A DNA stretch of 64,000 bases from Ciona savignyi. Lineage: Eukaryota; Chordata; Ascidiacea; Phlebobranchia; Cionidae. The first letter of the stretch is position 1. Each line of letters begins with the position of its first letter. The notes beneath the pieces are model-generated. The model was not told where the DNA came from. It did no database searches and saw only the letters and a list, made by a program, of their open reading frames with translations. The stretch covers positions 118,954-182,953 of the forward strand of contig CH002355.1 of NCBI GenBank assembly GCA_000149265.1, written 5' to 3'. Made by a program: the position numbers and the translations under genes. Of this stretch, positions 21,157-33,800 are shown one piece after another.

Positions 21157-24100
21157 TCATTTTTTATTTCTTTTTCCCGCAGTAGAGTTCAACAAGCCAG
21201 CACTCGAATTGAAAGTCGTATTTCCAAAGAAAATATTTCCGCTGCTACTGGTAGTGGAGGCAAAACCTGAAATGATTATAAACACAACATTGTTATTCTG
21301 TCACTGTAGACCAGTGGTGGCCACAATTTTGGATTTAGAGGCCAAAAGTATTTTATTCTTAGACTGACAGGCCAAGTGATCCAGCCACCACTCAAATATA
21401 ACTTGTAAAAATAATTAACTAACAAATATGGTACTTTGCTGATTACATTCGGAAAGCACTGTTGCGTTAAGCAACTCACAAATATGCTGTGATATCATAA
21501 TTCAGCTCAAACATTGCTATTTAGTCTTGCACTATATAAATAACATCTGGCAGACCAGAATATAACAGACCGGACAAGCCAGATTTGGCAAGTGGGTCGT
21601 NNNNNNNNNNNNNNNNNNNNNNNNNNNNNNNNNNNNNNNNNNNNNNNNNNNNNNNNNNNNNNNNNNNNNNNNNNNNNNNNNNNNNNNNNNNNNNNNNNNN
21701 AGTGTTGGCTTCCCACCAAATATGCTGCTCGCTGTCGTTGTAGCACCAAATAACGATCCAGAGGCAGCAGGAGTGGAACCAAACAAAGTATTTGTGCCTG
21801 GAAGGAAATGGATAAAAGGACAAAGTTTAATAACCTTATTTCACTGCTAAGGTTCTATAGAATAAGATCTAAAATAGTTTTCTTGATAAATTTGGCAATT
21901 ATCTATATTATATTACGAAGGAAATGGATAAAAGGACAACCGACTAACAACCTTATTCCACTGCTAAGGTTTTATAGAAGAAGATCTTAATATTTTCAGT
22001 TTCCTTGATAATTTGGAAATTATATATATGATATTACGAAAGTTCTACAATGCAAGGCCAGAAATACAAGCATTTGTGCCTGAAATAGAAATTAGCCTGG
22101 TCGCTGTGTCGCTAGGCTACTTTTAGGAAATAACATTGATCGAATTTAAATGGGCCATTTACATTGAAGTAATTGTAATTAGTTTAATTACTACAATGAC
22201 TTAATTAACCTGACCATGGGCAATGGGGATGTGTTATTCTATTTAATTCTTGTGGATTAGATGTGATACCACAGTCAGATTGCCAAAGATAATGCTGTGT
22301 GTTGAATATTAGATGTGATACTACCTAAATCCTTTACCAAGTTTCATAAATAAATGTTAAAAGCTGCTATTTGGATAGGATAGGATAGAATGTTCATGTT
22401 TATTCCTGTATGGGAAAACCAAGAGATAACACACAGGCAATCGTCAGATCACCTCGTGCCCTCCGTCGGGTTACGGTAGCTATTACAATGTGTTGTGTAT
22501 AATTCACATTTTCCTTCAATTTGGTAGAACCCATTAATCCACTGGGTTCAGGCAATGTCCGTTAAGTGTCTTGCCCCTGGACACAACTGACTGACCAGTG
22601 ACCAGTTTCAAATCTGCAACCCTGCGGCTGAATGGTGACCCACTAACACACCAAGCTAATCAGTCGGACATATTTCACCTATTCATTAAACCTTACACCA
22701 GTTCATTTGCCACAGAGGTGAATAATTCCCCTATTTATTTCACATTACCCCCTACATTTCACCATAATCCAAAAGGGTTGTTTTCATTATACTTCAACCT
22801 CTTACAACCACACATTATTCACCCAGTCGCAAACCGATTAAAATAACATTTCAAAATCTCAGATTAGCCAAACAAAGATAATAAGTGAGGTATATCTACA
22901 CAACCAGCTAGACCCACCAGTTTTCTGCCCCAAGAACCCCTGTTGAGGAGGAGCTTGCTGTTGCTGGGGTTGTTGCAGCATGGACGCCATTGCCAGAGCT
23001 GCCACATTACTCAGGTTGGAAAATGGAGACGGACCTTCAACTTTTTTGTTCTTCTTCTCGACTGTGAAAGATGGCGGATAATTAAATGAAGTGTTATGTC
23101 TGAAGTGGAACAAAAGCTGTGCATAAATCTGAATTATGATAACGGTTAAATAATTATTATAAATCTAATAATTAATTTTCTGTCTGTGAGTGATTTGCTG
23201 ATAAGTTAAAATTATGGTCAACTGTAGTCTTAAATAATCTTTTCAATTTATCCCTGTGAACGTGAAAACCAGGGGAATTAACACATGGGCAATTATCAGA
23301 TTACCTTTCGCCCAACATCAGGTTACCGGAGCTATTGTTTTCTTCAAATAAGTAGAACCCATTAAATTGCTGGGTTCAGGCAATGTCCGTTAAGTGCCTT
23401 GCTCAAACACTAGTCAATGCTCAGTTTTGAACCTGCAATCCTTCGGTTAAAAGGCGACATTCACACTAATTGTTTGATTTTTACTTTGGATTACACACAA
23501 ATTGGTTATCCATTTCCTGATTGTCTCTGTTAACAAGCGAGTCATTAACTGATGCTTAACCATTGTAACAGCACATCGTGAACAAGCACAGAAAAGGCAT
23601 CTCGGCGGGAAAGGAGGTTGATTACATGGTTTAGAGAATTTCAAATCGGTTCACTCAACCCAGCAGGTCAGTGTTATTCCATGTTAAAACTACAATAGCT
23701 TTAAGTTGTTTGAAGATAACACAAGAACATCTATCAGTACGTCAGTAAATGAGACCACAAGAACATTCTATCAGTACGCCAGTAAGTGAGACCACAAGAA
23801 CATTCTATCAGTACGTCAGTAAGTGAGACTTTATACACAAGATACTCTGCAGTAAGTACGGAAAAAATCGACTTACCAGGTTCTTTCTCTTTTTTGAAAA
23901 TATCAGTATGGTCTCCATGCACCACTCTTCTGTATGCCAAGTACTGTTCTTTGATATGCTGTTACAACATAAAAAATATTAACATCTTGGACTGTTGAAA
24001 CTATTAACAAAGTTGTGGATATATTATGAATGTAATTATCTTTGGATTTCAAAGTTTAACTTAAATGTCACCTGACTTTATGATCGAAATTAAATATTTA

Positions 24101-27100
24101 AAAAGTTAAGAATACATAATTATCGATAAAATGAACATGTTGTGGCCAATGCATTTTTGTAGGGAAACGTATAACAACTGTTTAGAAACAACAGAGTTAG
24201 CATTCTAATGGAGATTACCTTGATATTGTCATGTAAAGCGTGTAGATTCGAAGCAAGAGTTATAAAGCTTTCTTGCATCTTGCATAACGCCATCGATATA
24301 TCTGGAAAGGATTTTTTTGTGTTCAAAATACTTGGTAGTGAACTAAGTTCACATGGAAAACGCTGGTATATAATGCAAAGATTGAACAGCTGGTACGGTG
24401 GGTGAAAAGGAATTTGCTGGAATACATTAAAGTACAGTTAAGAAATTGTCAACATTAAGCTTGTAATATTGGTACAGCCAATTCAACTGAGGGCATGAAA
24501 TATTCTTATGGGTAAACAAGAAAACCTATCTTTCCTATTCAGTTTATCAAACTTTATGTGGATCACCTATACAAGAATATTGTACAAAGGACTGCTCAAT
24601 CAATAGCATGTATTGTCTGGGCAGTACAGACAATTGCTTCAGGCTGCCAACTGAAGGACACTTAAAAATGAGCTTTGCTTTAGTTTATAGGTTTACCAAG
24701 AAATGAAATAAAAGCCTCTATGATATACAACACATAGTAGGCTACTGTTAACCTAACCATGGGATAGAGGTATTTCAACTAACACCCTTATCACAATGAT
24801 GGTACCAGACGGGGGGTTAAACCCCTATAATATGGTGTACCTTCAGGGTTAAGACTGGAAGGCTGTGATAGAGAATGCAAGTGGTTTTCCAATTCTTCGA
24901 TTTGATGTCTGTATGATTGCATGCTGGCACTGAACTCTGACACCAGTTCTACGAAAAACCTGAAAGAAATTGTTCATCATTTAATATGGTTGTATAGTTG
25001 GAACTAAACACTTGATTCAGGATTTTTCCTGTCATAAATGCTTATTTTTTAATGGTTTTTAAATTAAGGTAGGATAGTTTTCAGGTTATAAACTATTCAT
25101 GGTAATGGTAAAGTAAATCCGTTTTGTTTGTGCTCGGAGGTATGAATGTTTGGTGGTTACATGTTACCAACTTACCAGAAGCGCTAAATAATTAGACTTA
25201 CAGTAAAATTTGGTGTGTGTTATTACAACTAACAAGTAAAGGTCTTAACGACTATTGTATTTATTAAACCATTATCGGCTTGTTTGAAAGTAGAGATTTA
25301 GTTTCGTATTTAACTATCCTTTTTAACTATGTGAAAAAAGATATATAATACCTGATTCCACATATTATTGTAATTTTAATGACTGGTATATTATGTTAAG
25401 TTTAGAAAGATTACTCGGTGCGGTGCCTAAATATGATGACTTAACTGACTTGATAGGAGCAAGGTTTTCGTGTTGTAGCGCGGGAGGGGTGTCCTGGGTT
25501 CTGTGTGCTATTTCCATGTTCTTTAACTGGTTTGCGAAGTCACTACGAATGGAATCAACCGCAGCTTTGTTCCTGGAGACGCAAGGGTGGGTGGGATATT
25601 AGGATTAACGACTTCTATACAATATATTTTCATGCAATCTTGTCCTACAATATGGCTTAAATATTAATAAGTTTGACTTTCTGTCAAAAAAAGTATTTTC
25701 GACCGAATAACTTGGGTGGATAGTGTTTCGTCTTTTATTTGAAGGGTCATTGTGTTCTTGAGTAAGACAATTAGTGAACATTAACTGAGCCTAGTAGATT
25801 AATAGGGGGTACGAAATTTTAACCAATGCTTAAATCATACACATCACACTTTAATAGCTCCTTGTAACCCATCGATGGAAGAAAGATTATCTGACAATTG
25901 CCAGTAAAAAACACAATTCACCATGACACCACATGAATAAACTATTCAAATTATTGAAGATGTTTAGATGAGGTATTAGGAACATTATCTATAAATAATC
26001 GTAATTTAATATCCTTGAGTTGGTTAAAACAACACACCCACACAAAATATGCCATCAACATGCATGTGCAGAAAACATCCTATTTACCGTTTTTCAAATT
26101 TGGTCATCATAACATTAAAATCTGATTAGGGTGGCTTTAATTACTACAGGGTCGCTTAGATTGCTATGGAAACTAATTCTAAACATATCCCAAATACTAA
26201 ATTCAACCCCAGAACCAACTTTAACCCAGACCTAACATTAACACCATAATCTTCATTTAAGTGAAAAGTTTCTCGTTTTTAGTTTGCCCCAAGATATTTG
26301 TAAGTATTACAAAAGATAGTAAGAGATCCAAGCACTTTAAGCGATACTGTAGTAATTAGAGCTACCGGTTAAATTATGATTATTTAACTGTAAAAACTGA
26401 TGCAAAAATGTTATCGAACAAATTCCAGCCTGACCTTTGCACAGCTGATGAAATTGTACCGACGGCCACAGTTAAACTCTTTATTTCCTCGTTGATTTTT
26501 TGCAATGATCTCACTGAGAATTTGCCGACTTCATTACTTTCCAACTTTTGCTTTTGAACATAAACTCTGAATAGAAATCAAACCTTAGAAGGCAAAAATG
26601 TCAACTAAAGAAACAACGGATAACGGATTACTGATACTTCTCTATGAGAGTCGCCAAGAAAATTTTAGGAAACTTTGCGCTGATTTATGACATCCATAAT
26701 CAAACTCAAAAAAATTCAGAAAAAATATGCATGTCTAACTCACAAATGTAAATAAAAATTAGTATTATAAGGAGCATGTATTTATTATATCTTATGTTTG
26801 TGCTGTGTATGTTACTACTGACATTTTTTTGGGGATGACACTTGCATTATCGGCAGACATTTTTGTGCCACAACAAGCTAGATATTCATGTTTACCTAAA
26901 AGTTGAAAGGATCATATTATTCTGTTGTCATACCTATTGGACAAATGTGCCAATCAACTGTGGTTACTATGTCAGATAATGAAAGGACTGGATAATGTAG
27001 AATATATGACATGTCGACAGTCACTGGCCAACACTACTATAGTGTGTGTGTCGTATACATGCCAGTACTTCATATATACAAATTATGTAATATACACAAT

Positions 27101-29824
27101 CACAAAAATAATGTAACCCACTCAAATGCTTTCACATCTTTGCAAATTTCTTCCGGGACACTTTGGTCTTTAACAGCTTGACTTATTGTTTTGTTTCCAT
27201 TGCCGTTATTGTTATTGGAGGAAGAACCCAGATCAACCCCTCCCAACCCTTTGAATGCCGTAGTGCTTTCTGGGGCTTGGGTAGAACCAAGGGTTAGGGT
27301 GGAAGCTGTTGTGGTAGTGGTACCTGGAATGTACAATTTCTATCAGATTATGTCTGCAGCAACAGTCATTTATGAACTGATGTATATGGGATCTGCCAAT
27401 ACACATTGATATTTGACATGATTGATGGAGCAATGTTTTAGAGCAAGCATTGTCTGTCAGAATAACTTGGTGGGTTGCTCTTGCATAGCCTTTCAGTGAA
27501 AAGGATATAAAGTTATAACTCTTATAAGAAAGTTTATAGGATTCAAAAATGGTTGCTCGCTATTGTGTCCTTGTACAAGTTAATTCGCAGACATTAATAT
27601 AACTTTTGTTCAACCTAAATAATTTGCGGAGTTCAATGGGAATAGGTGGTGCACACAAAAAGCAGTATTGCTTTTATGTGGTAAACATAAATGATTAGAT
27701 GAATATAATATTCAGTATAATCTAATGTTACCCACCAAGCCCAAATCCTAAAGTTGGTTTGGTTGTAGCAGTTGATCCAAAGCCAAATGCAGCAGCTGCA
27801 GGTTTTGTCTGAGTTGCTCCTGCAATTTGTACAAATCTGTTATCTTAAAACTGCTACCTGTGCTACATCGAAAACAACTGCTAATTAATCAAAAAAGGGT
27901 CTACAACAATAACTGAAGATGCCTTTTATTTCAAATGTTGTTCTGTTATTCTACTCTTACATTAGTGCAGTTTGCTGAGTATGATTGAGAGGATCTTTTA
28001 GTTTCCTTACAGAAGTTTTCCTTTTACAACCCATTAATCCAATCAGTTATGATAATGTCTGCTAAGTGCCTTGCCCATAGCCACAACTACCTTCGGAGTA
28101 ATTGGTACTGAACCCATGACTTTTCAGCTGCTTACAGAGCACCTATGTTTTTACCAAATAAAAGCTAACAAGCGAAACCACCAGCAGCATACTATATTTT
28201 CCTGTCATTAAATTATTTTATACATAACTAAATACGATATTGAAATATTGATTCATTCGTGTACCAAGGTTTAACATTGGGAGAGAAGTTTTAGCAGAAA
28301 GAGAGAGACCAGAAGAAGCTGTTGTAGCTGTGGTTGACCCTCCAAGCGAGAAGCCTGCATTCTGGGTTGTTGTCACCGGAGCTCTGGAAAGGAAAGAAAA
28401 GTGTATATTTATGTTTAGTATAAAAATGAAATATCGGTAGAAATATGGTACTAATGTTTATCCCTTGATGAAAGTTCTTACATCATCTTTAGCTTGTTTA
28501 TTATAAACAAGTCAGCAGTACATAGTTTGAAACCTGGATACTTCCTTTGGTCCGTGATTCAAATGTGCACAAATCCTCACTATTTTTATTAACTGGTCAA
28601 TACACAAAAAGATAGCTTGCCTTGAACCAGTACCAATATTTATCATTCTATTGCAATAATAACAAATTATAAACAAAGTAAAATCACATTAACCGGAAGG
28701 AAAGACAATTTTTTACCAAAATTCATAAACATTTTTTGAAACTTTAAACATTCAGATTTTCTTTGTTTTTATTGTGTGACAAGATTATGGAAAAATGCGG
28801 TTGACATTTACTAATCAAAGTTGTCCAAGATATATACCATACATTTAAAACTATGATTTATGATTGGTAGGTGCGTTATAGTCTATCAAAATTTGTCTTT
28901 GAATTGTATTTTTGACTTATTAGACATTTTAGAAAATCAGCATCCATGTTATCAGCTTAGGTGGGAAAATGCTACACAAGTCCATTCAAGAATAAAGATT
29001 TAAATTCAAACAATACATGACTTGGAAATATATATTTTAAAGCTTGCAATTTGAAATTATGTGCTTATATGGAAACGAAATGTATTTTACTTGTATAAGT
29101 TTGATACAAAAAAAAAAAAAAATTGTTTTTTTACTTGTTCTTTTAGTATATTTCACAGGGTGCCTCTAAATACTACAGGACCGCTTGGATCGCTTGGAAT
29201 GCTTGGATAATCCAAACTAATTTGGACAAGGAACTTAAAGAATGTTAGGATATGACAAAATCATTATGTTTATGCCTGGGAATGGAAAAATGCAAGCGGC
29301 TTAACACACTATCAACAGATTACCGGTACCTTGCGGTTCCTCTAAAGACCCAGTTTGGGCATTCTGGGCACTGGGAAGTGTGGGTAGTGTGTAGGCAGTG
29401 TGAGTAGTGTGCCAAAGTTAGAATTTTAAGTGTGACCACGCTGCCCACTCTGGGTATTTAGAGTCAACTGTACCTCACACCCATCGTCAGGTTAGTGTAG
29501 CTATTGTATTAGGTTGTGTATGATTAAGATGTTCCTCTCAGTATAACCCATCAGTTCAGCCAATAGACATTGAGTGCTTTTGCCAAGGACACAACCAACT
29601 AGCTAATGACCAGTTTCGAACCTACAACCCTTCGCCTAAAATGCAAACTCAATCACAATCCTTAATTTATTTTTCTAACGATACAAATAATAAACAAGAA
29701 GAACCACAAGTATTTATGAAAAACACCCTGAACAAACTTAATCAATCAAAGTATACTTAACTCACCCAAAATTAAATCCAGTTGACCCCGCAGTGTTCGT
29801 CGTTCCAAATCCTTTGAACGCCAT
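21157..29824 (-). CDS. NUP58: Nucleoporin Nup58 (central-channel FG nucleoporin), at least 12 exons, one exon broken by a gap
   Basis: Component of the Nup62-Nup58-Nup54 complex lining the nuclear pore channel. Minus-strand exons: 29824-29766, 28383-28265, 27819-27736, 27323-27122, 26566-26435, 25572-25450, 24959-24841, 24301-24219, 23958-23877, 23061-22918, 21797 into the gap, and 21266-21157. Phases agree throughout. The N-terminus has FG motifs (FKGFG, FNFG, AFGFG, GFGLG). The centre matches the Nup58 helical region (KGLGGVDLGSSS, QDTPPALQHENLAP, YRHQIEELENHL, LASNLHALHDNIK). The C-terminus is again FG/QP-rich (PSPFSNLSNVAALAMASM, TLFGSTPAASGSLFG), ending KRNKK. The order of FG region, coiled-coil core and second FG region distinguishes Nup58 from Nup54 and Nup62. 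Part of the C-terminal FG region is lost in the gap at 21601-21700, so full length is unknown. Confidence 0.94.
21601..21700. other. Assembly gap (100 N) inside a Nup58 exon or the next intron
   Basis: Exactly 100 N. The FG-repeat exon entering from 21797 is open up to the gap. Sequence on the far side (21500-21600) does not continue the FG pattern. Confidence 0.99.
22374..22672 (-). mobile_element. SINE, near full length, in a Nup58 intron
   Basis: Minus-strand copy from the GGATAGGATAGAATGTTCATG tail segment to a head ending CTAATCAGTCGGAC. Confidence 0.8.
23240..23460 (-). mobile_element. SINE fragment in a Nup58 intron
   Basis: Minus-strand copy with an internal deletion between GAGCTATTG and TCTTCAAATAAGTAGAACCC and a truncated head. 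Confidence 0.7.
23721..23829. repeat. Tandem array, three units of 36-37 bp
   Basis: The unit ACAAGAACATTCTATCAGTA followed by CG(T/C)CAGTAAGTGAGACC is repeated three times with few differences, just downstream of a Nup58 exon (23877) inside the intron. Confidence 0.85.
25735..25915 (+). mobile_element. SINE body fragment
   Basis: Diverged plus-strand copy: TCATTGTGTTCTTGAGTAAG, CTGAGCCTAGTAGATTAAT and AATAGCTCCTTGTAACCCAT blocks in family order. The head is lost. Confidence 0.55.
26129..26367. mobile_element. Palindromic MITE (copy 3) in a Nup58 intron
   Basis: Ends GGTGGCTTTAATTACTACAG and the complement of GGTAGCTCTAATTACTACAG, with an interior like the 13137 copy (TCTAAACATATCCCAAATAC, then CAACCCCAGAACC). 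The 9-bp flanks are no longer convincing. Confidence 0.7.
28015..28130 (-). mobile_element. SINE body fragment in a Nup58 intron
   Basis: Retains ACAACCCATTAATCCAATCA and AATGTCTGCTAAGTGCCTTG in family order. The tail and head are lost. Confidence 0.55.
29158..29225. mobile_element. Half of a palindromic MITE
   Basis: Only one terminus of the family is present (GGTGCCTCTAAATACTACAG, then GACCGCTTGGATCGCTTGG). The other arm is missing. Confidence 0.6.
29245..29655 (-). mobile_element. SINE interrupted by a small MITE
   Basis: Minus-strand SINE split at 29336-29470 by a 135-bp palindromic insertion. The two SINE halves are collinear across it. Confidence 0.65.
29336..29470. mobile_element. 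Short MITE nested in a SINE
   Basis: Ends GTTCCTCTAAAGACCCAG and the complement of CAGTTGACTCTAAATACCCAG. The flanks TACCTTGCG and TACCTCACA suggest a decayed 9-bp target duplication. The termini resemble the palindromic MITE family elsewhere in the window, but the interior (TGGGCATTCTGGG, GTGTGGGTAGTGTG) differs, so this may be a sister family. Confidence 0.55.
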
Positions 29825-30868
29825 TTAAAGAAAACAAATGAAACTCAATTTATCCTGGCTTACGTCTCCCCAGTGTACTACTCGGATGAGATCTAAAGAT
29901 TTGTAAACGCCGCCTGCTCTCTAGCGCCGCTCACGACTCGGTGGTCAACTAGCCTTATATCTATAAGTATTTTAATACAAATTTTAGTAAATAATAACAC
30001 TGTTACTGTAAGAAATTACAACCATTTATACAGCTTCTGTTCTACAATTTTTACTAAATGAAAAACTACCATTAACAAGAAAGTGTAAACGACGTGTGAA
30101 CTATCACTATTTATAAAACCCCTGTTGAGTGTACGCTGTATTTTTGTGCTTGCAGAAACGATCGGGTTTCCTACCTGCCTCACCCTTGGTATAGTTTAAT
30201 GGGAAATTTAATAAATGGGGTATTTCCCTAAAAAGGGTAGCATAATTTCCCTAAACACGGTTGAAGATAGGCTTAAGGCATACGCATCTTTTTTGTTCGC
30301 ATTTAAATTATATGTTTATTCATCTTAGTTTTGGGTTTTCACCTCAATTATACGCGTAATAAATAGGGCTACAACAATACTTATAAAAACTTAGATAATT
30401 GCGGGTAACGTATCGTGAGATTACGTTTCTTGATGACAATAAAACTATAGTTTGTCTTTAAATAAGGTTTGTAAAATAATATTGTATTTATGATTGATTA
30501 AGTCTATTTTATTTAGGGGGATTTCCGGGGGTACACTGGGTAATTTAAAATCCACATATGTTTTCCTAATTCGTGTTGTAATTCTCTGTATTTAACGCCA
30601 AAAATGCTGAGAAGTTGGCCTCTTTTTTACATTTTAACTGATAGCGGATATTCCCGTTGTTTTTTTGGAAAAATTTAAAGCAAACTGTAGACATGGCAGA
30701 TAAGATATCTAAAAGTTTCAACCTGATTCGATAACGCGTTCTACCCAATAACCTGGCGATCGGAAATTCTTGTCACCAGTGTTGCGCAGAAAAAATTAAC
30801 ACCAACAGTAAAAAAACTATAAAATAATAATGTGTAGCCAGTAAAAATCGCTGCAACTGCAAGGGGTC
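29825..30868. other. Intergenic region between Nup58 and the LRR-Ig gene
   Basis: Should contain the Nup58 promoter and the 3' UTR of the LRR-Ig gene. No other gene, SINE or tandem repeat is visible. Confidence 0.4.
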
Positions 30869-33800
30869 TTAAACTTCATTAAGTCGATCGTCAAAGTAAT
30901 CCTCGGTGACTGAATGTCCGTCAGCTACATATGCATCTCTCTGGCTCGCTTCGCTCCAGTTTTCGAGCTGCACTTGATTTAGCCATCGCTGGACACCGGA
31001 GTTTCTTGCATCTTCATCCGCGGGAGCAGCCAACATGGCTTCTTTTTCACCAGAGTCGTACATTTCCGAGTGATAGCTGCACAAGCCATTGAGCTGAGAC
31101 TTCGTTGGGTTTACCTTCATATTCGAGCGAGATGTAATCATTTTAGAGTTGTATAATTCTCTTATCGGCAAAGACGGGGAATTCGCGTCTCGAGGGCCTT
31201 CTAAAATGTGACTGCTTTTGCCAGAATCAATATCTCTCGAATTATTGGATGCTTGAGTCTGCAGTTGTCGTTTTACGGGCTTTGCTAGTAATGGTTTGGT
31301 TCGTCGTAGCCTGAAAAAAATCATTCGTCTTATCATGGCTGTAAATGGGTATTATTGCCGACACTGGATTACGTTGGATAAAACAAAGTATATTCATGTT
31401 TTATCCCATGGAGTGACAAGTCAAATGTGGTTTAATATCACGTGATCATATTACCTCCTTTTAGATTGAAGGCACAGGCGGTTTGTTAATGAAAACGATT
31501 CAGATAAAGAATTCTTTTCAAAACGTTTAAGTGACGAACCCATTTTGGGGTCGAAAATTAGACAGGTAAAACAGCCTAAAATTGAGCTAGTGGGTGCTAG
31601 ATATTGGAACTATATATCGTTTAGTAAGTATATAAGTCGATTACCCATAAAAATTGGCTTTACGTTATGTGAATCTTGGTCCTAGTATATTATTTATCCT
31701 ATACATCTGGCTTAGCCACCATAGGCAATTCCTATTTAGTCGAGGTTAAATAAACAATGTCATCATTATACAAATTAGATTTTTGTGGCTTAGGGATATT
31801 TATGATGAATTTGATTCAAAATCACCTGGCCGCCGCTATTTCTTGCCGAGAATGCCACGCGTGCTGAGAAGCTGCAACCAAGAGAGGTATCGTTCCAAAC
31901 CCCATGAGAACAGCCCCAACTATGAGCATAACCATGACATTTCCTCCACGACTCGGTACCACAGTGAAGTTCCCACATGCCTAATAATCGTTTCTAATTA
32001 GATTGACAGTAAATTGTTTTGCTAATCTAGCTCTGTTCTGGCTCCAATTAAACATGACCATTCTTATTGAAAAGACAATTAAATAATTAGTATTTGTTAA
32101 ATTAGATTAGTTGATTTTCCATTTCTTCGTTTCAGTTAAGGAAAATTGATGGCAAAACGTCAACCAACACTATATATCACGGGAGACAAATCACAATTGA
32201 TCAATGCATAATTAATGCTAAATAACATAGAAAATTAATTATATCAGGATTATTATATGGCCCAAGCCAAATGTGCATAAAACACCATGACCACTTTTAT
32301 GCTTTATTGGCCGTATATAGTAATCAGCGATGACGCAATTAGCCTCAGCTTGAAATTTGTTGGGTTTACTATTGATTTTTTTAATGTTTTGTAAGGTATT
32401 GACCTTTGAAACATATATGTACTAATCAGTTTTAAGCCATATATAGCGAGCCACAAAAATAGGATCGGTACGTAATTTTAATTACTTGGTGACATTTTAA
32501 GTTTGTTTGCGATGCTCAGTGTTGTTCTAACGATACTGTGCCTAAAATTGGCCAAACATGTAAGTGCGTTTCATTGATAAATTTAATTGTGTGCCTAAAC
32601 TTCAATTCAACGCAAAATGAGTTTCAATGTGATCCATATATCTACTTAGGTGGGGCAGACGTCCACAAAAACACAAGGTTGATATATATGATATATTGCT
32701 CAGATGTATTGCCCCTATCTTATATTCATTGGATCGTCTCTTATGGTCGATGTGAATCGAAACTAAAGTAATTACAGTTACATGTATTGATACAAAATAA
32801 TTTAATGTTAGGCGTTCGCCACCCAGCATATATTTTAATTCACTGATACAGCTGTCGGTTAGTCCTAAGTGTCTAAATATTAATGTCTTTCTAAGGATGC
32901 CAATTTTGGGTTTTTCTGTGTGTTTAATCCCCCACTTTTTATTGGTTAATGGAGATGCTTTAAACTTTTTTTGTTTTGTTTTAGCCTTGTAGTTACTAAT
33001 TTCATTTACTTTTACACACGTTGTATGTATTTATATCTCGTTTACGCCCTTATATAGTTGCTTTTGCAGCAACAGTTCTTGATGGTGTATTATTAAATTA
33101 CTGTGGTACGACGTCGGTCGTTGTTATTTCCTCGGTGTTTTAGATCGGCAACACGAGCAAACTTTAATTTTGTAGTGTGATAAAACACTTTACCTCTTCG
33201 TTTATTGAGGAAAGAGACAGACAGACGAGGAACCACTGAGTACTGGATTGAGCTTGAATCTTCACTGCCGTGTTGCTATCGGACAACGGTGACCAACGGT
33301 GCAAAATTCGAGGACCATGCGTATGACAGATGTACAACTAAAATAGATTGCAGCAATAAAATATATTCACACATATATTGGCAGGGAATTGAACTTAACC
33401 CATAAATAGAGCTTCGGCGGTATCTTGATGCTCATGTTAACAAAGATATGTTAAAAGATCAGATTTACCGTCAAAGGTAAAAAAGACATGTAGGGATAAA
33501 AAATATGGGCATTCTTCGTAATACTACTATACATAATTCGAGACTGAAGCTCTTACAGTATGTTCGTTCATTAATTAGTATTACTCTTAATTTAAATGGT
33601 CCATTTGAATTGGGGCAGTCTCCGGTGATAGCCTTGTCCAAGGATACTACTGGGTTAAAAACCACCAGTGGTAGAGTTCCCATAAACCTGATTAGCTACA
33701 TATTGGGTCAAATATGGAAACTTATGTCGAGCGACATTCCCTACCAAGTTTTCCTCCAAATCTTCTGGTTTGAAGATGTACAAATCTATTGTCTTATCAG

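Noticed and set aside
23721-23829. CRISPR-like array
   Set aside because: Units are directly adjacent with no unique spacers, in an animal intron.
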